The notes under the pieces are model-generated. The model was not told the origin of the DNA, did not search any database, and worked only from the letters and a program-made list of their open reading frames with translations. Positions 8,199 to 16,552 of a stretch of 64,000 bases of DNA are shown in pieces; within the stretch, counting starts at the first letter, position 1, and each line of letters starts with the position of its first letter. The translations under genes and the position numbers were made by a program. The stretch lies in the NCBI GenBank assembly GCA_018436785.1, contig JAHDKR010000008.1, positions 49,751-113,750 of the forward strand. Reading direction: 5' to 3'. The stretch comes from Synergistaceae bacterium (lineage in GTDB: Bacteria; Synergistota; Synergistia; Synergistales; Aminobacteriaceae).

Positions 8199-8999
8199 TT
8201 ACTCTTCCCACAAGGAAACTTTCGGCTGTCTCTTCTCAACGCCGTCAAGCCTGAGGAGCGCCTTGTACGAAGAGACCGCTTTTTCCTCAGGGTCGGAAGA
8301 GACGATGAATATTCCAGTCCCTGCTACTTCGGCGCCGAATTCCTTTGCGACGAGGAGCATCCCGGCCGCAGTGCTTCCGCCGCGCATAAAGTCGTCGACA
8401 ATGAGCACTCTCTTCCCGCGGGTTAATTGTTTCGTTCCCATGTACATAGCCTTGACCTCGCCGTTCTTTGTCGGGTAGTGAACTGTCACCGCCGACCCGT
8501 CGCTTGCCCTGTTACGAAACCGGCAGACCGCAAGCGGGATGCCCATCGCATGGGCAGTAAAAATAGCGAGCGGAATGCCCTTTACTTCGGATGTCATGAC
8601 AATGTCCGGACGAGTTTCACTGAAGAGCGAGGCCATCGCATAGCCAAGACGAAGAGCGTAGTGCGGATTAAAGAGTATATCGCTGTAATACACAAGCCCG
8701 CCGGGCAGGAAACGATCCTCGCTGTTCAACAGATTAATGAGGTCGTTCAGGAGCGTATCCTTGATTTCGGGAGCTATGCGCGGTACAAATGAAGCTCCTC
8801 CGGTTCTCCCCCTGTCGACGATAATGCCGCCCAGGCCTTCCCTTGAAAAAGCCTCGTCAATTATCGCGACGTCATCGCTGATGACAGTCTTTGAGACAAG
8901 AAAATCCTCGGCCAGAGATGTCAGCGAGAGCTGTCTCGAAGGGCATGTGAGAAATCGTGCCGAAGTACGGATCAATCGTTCGGTTCGTTGTCCTTTCAT
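8199..8999 (-). CDS. purR: Purine operon repressor, PurR of the Bacillus type
   Basis: The 266-residue protein has an N-terminal winged helix (about 1-70) and a phosphoribosyltransferase-fold effector domain whose PRPP loop VLIVDDFMRGGST lies at 198-210. This is the architecture of Bacillus PurR, which senses PRPP and represses purine genes, not the LacI-type PurR. The stop of ispE lies six bases upstream, so it is cotranscribed with ispE. The purine operon at 19172 is the obvious candidate target, but no canonical PurBox was recognised there. The 3' neighbour is a ferredoxin. Confidence 0.9.
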   Translation of the reverse strand: MKGQRTERLIRTSARFLTCPSRQLSLTSLAEDFLVSKTVISDDVAIIDEAFSREGLGGIIVDRGRTGGASFVPRIAPEIKDTLLNDLINLLNSEDRFLPGGLVYYSDILFNPHYALRLGYAMASLFSETRPDIVMTSEVKGIPLAIFTAHAMGIPLAVCRFRNRASDGSAVTVHYPTKNGEVKAMYMGTKQLTRGKRVLIVDDFMRGGSTAAGMLLVAKEFGAEVAGTGIFIVSSDPEEKAVSSYKALLRLDGVEKRQPKVSLWEE

Positions 9000-9005
9000 T
9001 CATCA

Positions 9006-9860
9006 TCACTCCACAAATAAGATTTTGCGTATCCATTGCATATGCCTGCAGCTCCGAATCATTCGCGAAAAACCGTCATTTTGATGAAACAGCCCGAAAG
9101 CCGAGCTGCCGCTTCCTGTGATACCCCATCCAAGCGATCCGCTTTCCCGGAATGCGCTAAAAACGTCGGCGTATTCCGGGTGCTCTTTCAGAAGAACTGT
9201 GCAGAAATCATTCGGCAGAAGCCCGCAAAACGTTTTATCATGCAATTTTGAGAGAATACCATTCCTCTCATCTTCGGCTTCCTCCTCGTTCATGGGGAAA
9301 AAACCGCCGTATTCGGCTGTGAGAAGAGAAAAGGCTCTTGCCGTCGACATACTCCATGAGGGAATGACAACGACTACGTGAAAGGGCGGCATAATCCCGG
9401 AGAGAGGTTCCACACGTTCACCTCTGCCTCCGACGAAAGCCCATTTCTCTGCGTTCAAAAAAAACGGAACGTCGGACCCAATCTCTTCGCCTCGAATTCC
9501 TTCATTCTCTTCACGCTGAGAGTTCAGCCAAGAAATCAGAGCTGCGGCGTTTCCGCTTCCCCCGCCGAGGCCGCTCCCAGGGGGTATGACCTTATGAAGC
9601 CGTATGCGCAGAGGATCCACTCCTCTTTTTTTTCGCGCCGCAGAAAGAACTTCTTCAAGGATGTTTCTTCCGCGAATCATTTCTCCTGTTACGGAGATTA
9701 TGTCCTTTACATTATGACCATAATCAGGTTCAATTGTCAATGATTCAATTGCGGGAAGCGCATAAAAAAGAGAACGAAGTTCATGATAACCGTCATCACG
9801 TTTTCTGGTGACTCGAAGCGTGATGTTCACCTTCGCCGCGGATTGCAGACAGTGAATCAA
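9006..9860 (-). CDS. ispE: 4-diphosphocytidyl-2-C-methyl-D-erythritol kinase
   Basis: The 284-residue GHMP kinase carries the ATP-binding motif PPGSGLGGGSGNAAA (93-107) and the catalytic segment GSDVPFFL with Asp130. It phosphorylates CDP-methylerythritol in the non-mevalonate isoprenoid pathway. The best start is TTG at 9860, nine bases after AAGGAG. That ribosome site lies in the palindrome AAGGAGCAGCTCCTT, which could fold and mask it. Linkage veg-ispE-purR is also seen in Bacillus relatives, supporting vertical inheritance of this block. Confidence 0.94.
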   Translation of the reverse strand: MIHCLQSAAKVNITLRVTRKRDDGYHELRSLFYALPAIESLTIEPDYGHNVKDIISVTGEMIRGRNILEEVLSAARKKRGVDPLRIRLHKVIPPGSGLGGGSGNAAALISWLNSQREENEGIRGEEIGSDVPFFLNAEKWAFVGGRGERVEPLSGIMPPFHVVVVIPSWSMSTARAFSLLTAEYGGFFPMNEEEAEDERNGILSKLHDKTFCGLLPNDFCTVLLKEHPEYADVFSAFRESGSLGWGITGSGSSAFGLFHQNDGFSRMIRSCRHMQWIRKILFVE

Positions 9861-9890
9861 AAGGAGCAGCTCCTTCCTTGAATAATTAAC

Positions 9891-9934
9891 AAAAAGTATG
9901 CCCCTCCACGGGCGACGTGGCGGGGCATACTTTT
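9891..9934 (-). terminator. Strong terminator between veg and ispE
   Basis: A long hairpin pairs AAAAGTATGCCCC with GGGGCATACTTTT around a second internal pairing of CCAC with GTGG. T-runs follow on both strands. It most likely ends the veg transcript. ispE therefore needs readthrough or its own promoter. Confidence 0.9.
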
Positions 9935-9952
9935 AACATAAGCAGCAGAGAC

Positions 9953-10192
9953 TTAATTTCTGTTTCCGGACAAGAGCTCCAACTCGACTTCGCGAGTCAA
10001 AAGCTCCGCATAACTGAAGGAAACCTTGCTGTCCTGCGATTCGACGTAAAGAGTAAAGAGATTCGGATAGGTTTCGAGAATGACGCCTTGACGTTCCTCG
10101 ACTTTGCGACGTCCTTTGGCTGTCCGGTAACGAACCGTCAGTCCCTTGTACAATGCCACTTGTTCTCGGATCGATCGAATTGTTCCTGCCAT
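9953..10192 (-). CDS. veg: Veg-family protein
   Basis: The start at ATG 10192 gives 79 residues beginning MAGTIRSIREQVALYKGLTVRYRT-like sequence; a GC-rich upstream extension is unlikely. The pattern of a short basic N terminus, GRRKVEERQGVILETYPNLF and VSFSYAELLTREVEL is that of the Veg/DUF1021 family. In Bacillus subtilis Veg is an abundant small protein reported to stimulate biofilm genes; its biochemical action is unknown. Its place next to ispE and purR is conserved in Firmicutes. A promoter is visible upstream and a strong terminator downstream. Confidence 0.9.
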   Translation of the reverse strand: MAGTIRSIREQVALYKGLTVRYRTAKGRRKVEERQGVILETYPNLFTLYVESQDSKVSFSYAELLTREVELELLSGNRN

Positions 10193-10225
10193 ACAGGTCA
10201 CTCCCAGCAACTCATCATTACAAGA

Positions 10226-10254
10226 ATGTTATCACAAATACTGAAAAATATCAA
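10226..10254 (-). promoter_or_regulatory. Promoter for veg
   Basis: On the minus strand TTGATA (10249-10254) and TAACAT (10226-10231) are separated by 17 bases, a good sigma-70 arrangement, about 35 bases before the veg start. Confidence 0.65.
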
Positions 10255-10419
10255 ATATCATCAGGCCCGATTGTGACGGGACTGCAAGCCTTCTCCTGTA
10301 TGGACTATTTGCCTTTTCTCCGGCGAATTCCGTAGAGCGTCACACGAGAAAAGTCGCTTGGCGGCATGTCGTTCGCAGCCGGTACCGTCCTCTCCGGGTG
10401 GCGTTCCGTATTTCATCCT

Positions 10420-12423
10420 TCAGACGGTTTCTCTCCTTCGCGGGAGTTTTGAGGGAAGTAAAACCCGGACTTCTCCCGCTCTCCTCGTGTACCCCTTCGC
10501 ATCGATATACTCCAGCAGGGGAAGGATGAACTTTCTGGAGCTGTTCGTCAGATCCCGAACCCTTGCAAGCGTGATGCCTTCTTTTTCCTTAATGAGAAGT
10601 TCGAGCAGCTTCTCTTCTATTTCGAACGAGAGAAGGAAGCCCGAAACGATGGCTATCTTGCCTGTTTCTCGCATTCCTTTGAGGAGCGAGGAAAAACGTT
10701 TTTCGTCCATGCCAAGAGCCTGAGGCGCCTCTTCAAGAAGCGGAGGCTGGAATCCACGCTCCCTGCAGAGCGCAAGAAGCGATTCCGAGTCTTTGGAAAA
10801 GCGTTCATCGTCACGGGGAGTAAAAGCGCTCAAGCGAATAAACCCCTCCTCCATGACCAGTGTTCCGCCTTCAACAAGGAAATCGATAAAAGAGCGCGCC
10901 GTACGCGTATCAAACTCCTTGAGCACGCTGAGAACGACCTCGTCGAGCAGAGCGCCTTTCTGCGAGGGGTGCGATTGGTGGAATGTCTGTAAGAAAACGG
11001 AAATTTCCGAGGAGAGACGAGCGACGCTTCGCCCCGAGAGAAAGAACTTTCTCTCTCCCTGGAGAAAAATCGGGTGCTCATCCACTGGATGCTGTCCCGT
11101 TGATTCGGAAGACGTCTGTTTGGATGTCTGGCCGTCTGCGGGACGAAGCTTTGAACCGATACGGACTACCTCTTCCGGGGTTTCTTGAAGCAACCGGACC
11201 GCGTCGGCAAGATGGAGTATGCCTGCCGAGTCGATCAGAATTGCAAGGCGTTCAGCGGGGGTCGCAGCGTGCATAAGCGACTTGATTCGTTTGATACAGG
11301 CGGCACGTGCATTTCTCCCCCTTGGTTTCGAGGCGAAGGGTGAAAGGACTTTTCCTCCAGCGATCGTTTCGAGCGGACTGTACCTGCGGATGACAAATCG
11401 TTGATCAAGCAGACAGACTACGTCCTCTTCCGTGACTATCTGTGCGGGGACAGTGTCCCCGCTCTGTATCGACGGCGACTCGAGAAGGGAAACTCTGGCC
11501 GTCACGTCTGAGGTTCCGATATGGAGTCGAACGCGTTGCCAGTGTTTCAGCGACGGCACGCTCTCAAGCAGGTGCAGCTCGCATTCAAAACAGCGTGTCG
11601 GGGCGTAGATGCCTTTGGCACAGAGGACGTCTCCGCGCGATATCTCATCAATGGAAACGCCCGCGAGACTTACGGCTACTCGTTGCCCCGCCCAAGCAAC
11701 CTTGGAATCGGCTCCGTGTACCTGGACGCTGCGGATTCTTCCTTCCCTGCCGGACGGGAGCACGATCCCTTCGTTTCCGGCGCTCAGCTCTCCTCTATAG
11801 GCGGTGCCTGTGAGCACCGTTCCAAAGCCTGACATCGGGAATGATCTGTCAATGGGGAGGAAAAAAGGCCCCTTTCGCGGGCGGGGCCGAATCCTGTCGA
11901 CGAGGCGCCCCAGCTCCTCTCTCAGAAGGCCGATGTTGCTCCCCTTGATTGCCGAGACTGGAATAATAGGTTTTCCCTCTAAAAACGTTCCGGTGAGAAA
12001 ATCGCGCACATCCTCCAAAGCAAGTTCAAGAAAATCCTCGTCGACCGCGTCAGTTTTCGTGAGCGCAACAAAACCGTCCTTCACCCCGAGAATACTGAGT
12101 ATTTCCAAGTGCTCTCTCGTCTGCGGCATGACGCCCTCGTCTGCGGCGATCACGAGAAGAACGCCGTCGATTCCGGAAGCTCCCGCAACCATCTGGCGGA
12201 TGAACCGTTCGTGCCCCGGTACGTCCACAATGCTTACAATACGGCCGTCATCCAGTTGCAGAGGAGCAAAACCAAGCTCAATCGTGATGCCGCGCTTTTT
12301 TTCTTCTATCAATCGGTCGCAGTCAACGCCCGTCACGGCCTTTACGAGCGTTGTCTTCCCGTGGTCTATATGACCGGCAGTACCCAGCACCAGAGAGATT
12401 TCTCTGCCTTCCACATTCTTCAT
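10420..12423 (-). CDS. selB: Selenocysteine-specific elongation factor SelB
   Basis: The 667-residue protein begins with a G domain: AGHIDHGKT at 16-24, the switch region RGITIELGF, and DVPGHERFIRQM at 67-78. It continues with EF-Tu-like beta-barrel domains and about 260 residues of C-terminal winged helices that bind the SECIS hairpin. It delivers Sec-tRNA to in-frame UGA codons. It lies 26 bases downstream of selA, the standard selAB pair. The gene shows that the organism decodes UGA as selenocysteine in some mRNAs. selC (tRNA-Sec) and selD were not found in the window. Confidence 0.95.
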   Translation of the reverse strand: MKNVEGREISLVLGTAGHIDHGKTTLVKAVTGVDCDRLIEEKKRGITIELGFAPLQLDDGRIVSIVDVPGHERFIRQMVAGASGIDGVLLVIAADEGVMPQTREHLEILSILGVKDGFVALTKTDAVDEDFLELALEDVRDFLTGTFLEGKPIIPVSAIKGSNIGLLREELGRLVDRIRPRPRKGPFFLPIDRSFPMSGFGTVLTGTAYRGELSAGNEGIVLPSGREGRIRSVQVHGADSKVAWAGQRVAVSLAGVSIDEISRGDVLCAKGIYAPTRCFECELHLLESVPSLKHWQRVRLHIGTSDVTARVSLLESPSIQSGDTVPAQIVTEEDVVCLLDQRFVIRRYSPLETIAGGKVLSPFASKPRGRNARAACIKRIKSLMHAATPAERLAILIDSAGILHLADAVRLLQETPEEVVRIGSKLRPADGQTSKQTSSESTGQHPVDEHPIFLQGERKFFLSGRSVARLSSEISVFLQTFHQSHPSQKGALLDEVVLSVLKEFDTRTARSFIDFLVEGGTLVMEEGFIRLSAFTPRDDERFSKDSESLLALCRERGFQPPLLEEAPQALGMDEKRFSSLLKGMRETGKIAIVSGFLLSFEIEEKLLELLIKEKEGITLARVRDLTNSSRKFILPLLEYIDAKGYTRRAGEVRVLLPSKLPRRRETV

Positions 12424-12449
12424 CCTCTCTCCATCTTCGTTGCGCTCTC

Positions 12450-13868
12450 CTATTCGTTGCCCCGAAGAGCTCTTGTTTCTGCGAAACGAAACGCTTCGAG
12501 AATCCGTTCTTCGTCCCCTGGAAGGAGCGTACGCACATGAAGTATTGTTTCGTTCTCACGTGCTCCTGCAACTACCGGAGGTTGTGCTCCCCTAAGAAGA
12601 CGCTGTACCCTTCCTGCACTCCCCCAGTCTTCCATGGAAACGGAAACGCCCCAGCCGGGAAGCTTCTCCGCCGGAAATGCGCCTCCGCCTACCGCATCGT
12701 CCACCTCCGTCAGCGTAAACTGCCCGTTCGGGAAGGACGACCGAAGGGTGTTGAGCAGAGCTTCCGCCCTCAACTGTAAGGAATGCGATTCGGCGAAGAG
12801 CATTGATACCGTGGGGATTCGTTTTTCTTCTCCCCGCAGATAGAGCCGCAGAGTGGCCTCGAATGCAGCAAGGGTCATTTTGTCCACCCGGAGCGCGCGA
12901 TGCAGCGGATAGGATCTCAGGGCGTCAACGAGCTGTTTCTTTCCCGCCACTCCTCCGATCTGCGGGCCGCCAAGCATCTTGTCGCCTGAGAAGGTTACAA
13001 GGTGCACTCCCTGTTCAATACAATCTCTCACTGTAGGTTCCCCCAACAGCCCGCATCGGGAATAATCGATCAACATCCCGCTGCCGAGGTCCTCGATGAA
13101 GAAAAGTCCCCGATCCTTTGCGAGAGAAGCCAGTTCTTCGCGCGGCGTAGAAGAAACAAAACCCTCCATGCGGAAATTTGAAGGATGTACCTTGAGCAGC
13201 GCCGCCGTATTCTCCGTTACAGCGTTCGCGTAGTCCCGCAGATGCGTTCTGTTGGTTGCGCCGACCTCTACAAGGCGAACGCCGGAAAATGCCATGATAT
13301 CCGGGATACGGAATGATCCGCCTATCTCCACGAGTTCTCCCCGGGAGACAATCACTTCTTTCCCCTGACAGAGCGCTGCAAGAGAGAGAAGGACGGCTCC
13401 TGCGTTGTTGTTGACGACGAGCCCCGCTTCTGCGCCGGTGACGCGCCGAAGAAGCCATTCTACGTGGTCGGTTCGCCTTCCCCTTTTTCCTTCTTCCAAA
13501 TTGAATTCAAGCGTGTTGTAGCGGCGCGCTACTGCCAGCACGGCCTCTGCCGCTTCCTCCGCAAGACAGGAACGGCCGAGGTTGGTGTGAACAACAACCC
13601 CTGTGGCGTTTACTACGGGGATTAAACTTTTCGCTCCTCGTCGTTCCAAAAGGGGTTTCGCGCGCGCGAGCACTGACTCGCAGGAGGCGTGGTCAGAACG
13701 TCCGTTGAGTAATTCTTTTCTTTCGGACTGGAGCGCTTCTGTGAGTATGGACTTTACGGACTCGCGCCCGATCATCGAAAAGAAAGGTTCCACGCACGGC
13801 GAACCAAGAAGAACGTCCATTGAAGGAAGCGAGCGAAACGCCCCTGTTTGTTTTTCGTTCGGATTCAC
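12450..13868 (-). CDS. selA: L-seryl-tRNA(Sec) selenium transferase
   Basis: The 472-residue PLP enzyme converts seryl-tRNA(Sec) to selenocysteinyl-tRNA(Sec) with selenophosphate. Visible hallmarks are VNATGVVVHTNLGRS (86-100), NNNAGAVLL, the FIEDLGSGML segment and the PLP lysine motif TFSGDKMLGGPQ with Lys297. Length equals the bacterial family. The start is GTG at 13868 with a weak upstream AGGTG. It is transcribed divergently from yedF across a 166-base AT-rich region, forming a selenium module selA-selB / yedF. Confidence 0.95.
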   Translation of the reverse strand: MNPNEKQTGAFRSLPSMDVLLGSPCVEPFFSMIGRESVKSILTEALQSERKELLNGRSDHASCESVLARAKPLLERRGAKSLIPVVNATGVVVHTNLGRSCLAEEAAEAVLAVARRYNTLEFNLEEGKRGRRTDHVEWLLRRVTGAEAGLVVNNNAGAVLLSLAALCQGKEVIVSRGELVEIGGSFRIPDIMAFSGVRLVEVGATNRTHLRDYANAVTENTAALLKVHPSNFRMEGFVSSTPREELASLAKDRGLFFIEDLGSGMLIDYSRCGLLGEPTVRDCIEQGVHLVTFSGDKMLGGPQIGGVAGKKQLVDALRSYPLHRALRVDKMTLAAFEATLRLYLRGEEKRIPTVSMLFAESHSLQLRAEALLNTLRSSFPNGQFTLTEVDDAVGGGAFPAEKLPGWGVSVSMEDWGSAGRVQRLLRGAQPPVVAGARENETILHVRTLLPGDEERILEAFRFAETRALRGNE

Positions 13869-13929
13869 GAGAAATCATTCACCTTTCCATCGTCCCGTAG
13901 TGTGGACGAACAGCTATTTCAAATATAAT

Positions 13930-13958
13930 TTGTCCTTGTTTCTATTCTACATTATAAT
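13930..13958 (+). promoter_or_regulatory. Promoter for yedF
   Basis: TTGTCC (13930-13935) and a perfect TATAAT (13953-13958) are 17 bases apart on the plus strand, about 75 bases before the yedF start. No equally good selA promoter was seen on the other strand. Confidence 0.65.
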
Positions 13959-13995
13959 TGGTCCGACGGAGAGCAACACTGTGTCATTATTTCCT

Positions 13996-14017
13996 CCGCG
14001 CTTTCTAAAAAGCGCGG
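13996..14017 (+). promoter_or_regulatory. Stem-loop in the yedF leader
   Basis: CCGCGCTTT and AAAGCGCGG form a 9-bp stem around a four-base loop, just before the GGGAGG ribosome site. It is not followed by a T-run, so it is not a terminator. Its apical loop lacks the GU features of a bacterial SECIS element. Confidence 0.5.
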
Positions 14018-14034
14018 GGTAGGGAGGCAGTAGA

Positions 14035-14703
14035 ATGGGGAAGATAGACGCACGGGGCAGGAGCTGCCCGCAACCGGTCATGATGACGAAGGCGCATGTA
14101 GAAAAAGGGGAAGATGAGATCGAAGTTTTCCTCGACAATGCGATTTCCGCATCCAATGTACAGCGATATCTAGAAAAAAACGGCTACTTCGTCCGGATTT
14201 TCGATGAGGACGGATCGATCATTATTCGCGCTTCCGTGATTACCGAAGCCTCGCTGCCGGCCGACAACACGCCAGCAACGCAAACGACAGATAGTGCTGC
14301 GCTGCATACTCCTCCGCTTCCGAAGACCGTAACTGTCTCCGCTGCACCGGCGGCGGCTCGTTCTACAACATCGACAGCTGTACTCATAACAAGAAAAGGA
14401 ATAGGAGGAGACGATTCCCTCTTGGGGGAGGTCCTTATGAAGGGGTTCCTTGGAACGATATCCCAGATGACCCCGCTTCCCTCGGTTCTCGCCCTGATGA
14501 ACGAAGGCGTAAAGCTTGCGATGAAGCATACTTCTTCTTTGGATCATCTGATGCTTCTGGAGAAAAAAGGCGTCCGCATTCTTGTCTGCGGAACGTGTAC
14601 GAACCACTTTGGCGTTACATCGGACATCGGCGCCGGGGTGATCTCCAATATGTTCGAAATCACCGAAGCGCTTCTCGCTTCGGACAAGATTCTTTCTTTG
14701 TAG
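14035..14703 (+). CDS. yedF: Selenium-metabolism protein YedF (TusA-like plus DsrE-like domains)
   Basis: The 222-residue protein opens with a TusA/SirA domain: DARGRSCPQPVMMTKAHVEK with Cys11 in the CPxP motif. A low-complexity Thr/Ala/Pro linker spans about 75-115, and a DsrE/F-like C-terminal domain includes CGTCTNHFG. This is the arrangement of the YedF family that co-occurs with selenocysteine or selenouridine genes (established comparative genomics). It is thought to handle persulfide or selenide sulfur. Divergence from selAB fits. The linker is longer than usual. A strong terminator follows. Confidence 0.88.
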   Translation: MGKIDARGRSCPQPVMMTKAHVEKGEDEIEVFLDNAISASNVQRYLEKNGYFVRIFDEDGSIIIRASVITEASLPADNTPATQTTDSAALHTPPLPKTVTVSAAPAAARSTTSTAVLITRKGIGGDDSLLGEVLMKGFLGTISQMTPLPSVLALMNEGVKLAMKHTSSLDHLMLLEKKGVRILVCGTCTNHFGVTSDIGAGVISNMFEITEALLASDKILSL

Positions 14704-14712
14704 GATACTGCT

Positions 14713-14759
14713 CAATAGGCGCTCCTCGTGTCGTTATCGAAGAGCGCCTATTGTTTTTT
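14713..14759 (+). terminator. Terminator after yedF
   Basis: AATAGGCGCTC pairs with GAGCGCCTATT and is followed by GTTTTTT on the plus strand. It lies between convergent yedF and the minus-strand gene at 14769. Confidence 0.9.
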
Positions 14760-14768
14760 GAAAGATGG

Positions 14769-15365
14769 TTATATTCCCGGGGCTTCTTCTCTCGAAGGAA
14801 GACAAAAGAGGAGATATTCGGCAAGAAGGGAGAGAACTTCAGCAGAGGTTTTTTCGGGGCTGAGAAATTCGAGCACCTCGTCGTCAGGGGGAAGGTACGC
14901 AACGCGAAGATCGGCCTCCAACCAGTCCTGTTCAGCATTTTCAGTTTCATCATCAAAGAGCACCATCCATCCCGGCGCTGCAATTCCCACCAGACTCCAT
15001 CCGTTCCCCTGATAGGTATGGTGAATGACGCCGTTGAAATTTTTCCCTGAGCGTGATTTCCACTGCGAGCTGATCCAGCGAGCCCGTTCTTCCATTGAGT
15101 CGGCGGCGATCAAAACGCTCCCCCCCTCTTCGTCCATTGAGACATAGACGCGAGCAAGTGAAAGGAGAAGCCCCTTGCCAAGGGAGTCTGTATCCCCGTC
15201 CCCCTCAATAAAAGAGAGCCCTCCGCGCAGCGAATCAGCCACCTCAACGGAATACCCCTTCACAGGGCGGGCGGGGAAAAAGCGCGAGAGCACAATCAAA
15301 ATATCCTCAACTACGTAGGAATCCTCGGGAGTGAAACGTATCATGCCGTATTCCATCGGCAGCAT
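14769..15365 (-). CDS. Protein of unknown function downstream of hemW
   Basis: I do not recognise this protein. From the ATG at 15365 (after AGGAAAGGAAG) it has 198 residues; a second ATG three codons on is possible. It is acidic, has no signal peptide or membrane segment, and contains stretches such as SLRGGLSFIEGDGDTDSLGK and LAADSMEERARW-like helices, with a Trp-rich middle (WISSQW, NGWSLVGIAAPGW). The end of hemW is 20 bases upstream, so it belongs to the mobA-lepA-hemW transcription unit. A lineage-restricted cytoplasmic protein is the most that can be said. Confidence 0.75.
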   Translation of the reverse strand: MLPMEYGMIRFTPEDSYVVEDILIVLSRFFPARPVKGYSVEVADSLRGGLSFIEGDGDTDSLGKGLLLSLARVYVSMDEEGGSVLIAADSMEERARWISSQWKSRSGKNFNGVIHHTYQGNGWSLVGIAAPGWMVLFDDETENAEQDWLEADLRVAYLPPDDEVLEFLSPEKTSAEVLSLLAEYLLFCLPSREEAPGI

Positions 15366-15385
15366 CTTCCTTTCCTGAACGCTGA

Positions 15386-16552
15386 TTACACAATAAGGCT
15401 CCACAGGGCGTTTGCGACCCTCATCCCCTTCGGGGAGAGCGCAAAAGATGCGTCGCTCCGAACAAAACAATCGGGAGGCGCATTCTCCTCCAGAGTACGA
15501 AGAAGTGACGAGAGTGTTTCTTCTCCGTACCGCGAGGCAAAAGCTTCGAAGCTGATACCTCTGGCAGTCCGAAGCATAAGGATTGCAGCTTCATGCGCAC
15601 GCTTACAAGCATCCGGAATTTCAGCTTCGGCAACCGAGTGTCCGTTGCGCCGGATTGCTTCAGCATATCCTGTAAGCGTTCGTTCGTTGCGATAGCGAAT
15701 ACCATCCGCGTACCCCCACGCTCCCGCGCCAAGAGCGAGCACCGCACCGTTTGTCCAGTAGGAGCTGTTGTGCAGGCATTCCTTCCCTGGCCGGGCAAAG
15801 CTTGAGATTTCATACTGGGCGAAACCTTTTTTGGGAAGATACCACTGGCTCCACCTGTAGAACGGGTATCCGTCTTTCCGCCCTTCCGGCGGATTGTCGG
15901 ACCATCTGCTGGTTTCATCGATCGAGAGCTGATACAGCGAGAGATGCTCAGCTCCGAGAGCGATTGCCTCCGCGATCGAGGTGGAAAAGGAGCGTAAAGA
16001 CTGACCGGCAAGGCCGAACATAAAATCTGCGCTCACCGAAATGCCTGAGTGAACGCACATTGCCAACGCCATCCTGGCGCGGTCCGCGTCATGGAGTCGT
16101 CCAAGCCAGCGAAGTTCGCCGTCAAAAAAGCTCTGCACACCGACGCTGATTCTGGAGACACCCTGCTCTTTCCAGAGACGCACGTGACTTTCAGAAAGGG
16201 AGTCGGGATTTGCCTCCACGGTGATCTCTACCTTGTGATCGAAAAGGATATGCTTGCGTAAACATTTGAAAAGCCGCTCCCAATCAGCCGGAGCGAGCAG
16301 CGACGGGGTGCCTCCTCCGAAGTATATAGTCCCCGCGGGTGCTCCGCTTCCCGCAAGACGCTCTCCGAAAAAACGGATCTCCGAATGCAGAAGCCTGCAG
16401 TACTCTTCTATTTCCCCGTTTCGCGGAACCACGCTGAAAAACGAACAGTAGGGACATTTCCTTGCACAGAACGGCAGATGAATATAAAGAGAAAACTCCT
16501 GTCCGGAGACGGCGAGCCGGTGAACAATCTCCTCGCCGACGTTATTCCTCAT
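15386..16552 (-). CDS. hemW: HemW-like radical SAM protein
   Basis: The 388-residue protein has the radical SAM triad C29-x3-C33-x2-C36 in [14 protein letters not shown], the [10 protein letters not shown] motif and a C-terminal HemN-like region. HemW proteins were long called anaerobic coproporphyrinogen oxidases but act as heme chaperones. The lack of other heme genes here leaves the role open. The start overlaps the lepA stop by 11 bases, the conserved lepA-hemW order. Confidence 0.9.
   Translation of the reverse strand: MRNNVGEEIVHRLAVSGQEFSLYIHLPFCARKCPYCSFFSVVPRNGEIEEYCRLLHSEIRFFGERLAGSGAPAGTIYFGGGTPSLLAPADWERLFKCLRKHILFDHKVEITVEANPDSLSESHVRLWKEQGVSRISVGVQSFFDGELRWLGRLHDADRARMALAMCVHSGISVSADFMFGLAGQSLRSFSTSIAEAIALGAEHLSLYQLSIDETSRWSDNPPEGRKDGYPFYRWSQWYLPKKGFAQYEISSFARPGKECLHNSSYWTNGAVLALGAGAWGYADGIRYRNERTLTGYAEAIRRNGHSVAEAEIPDACKRAHEAAILMLRTARGISFEAFASRYGEETLSSLLRTLEENAPPDCFVRSDASFALSPKGMRVANALWSLIV

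Noticed and set aside
10193..10419. tRNA-Sec gene downstream of selB
   Set aside because: No T-arm GTTCGA-type sequence, no TCA anticodon in a stem and no long acceptor arm on either strand. A 51-codon frame starting right after the selB stop has no good ribosome spacing or family resemblance.
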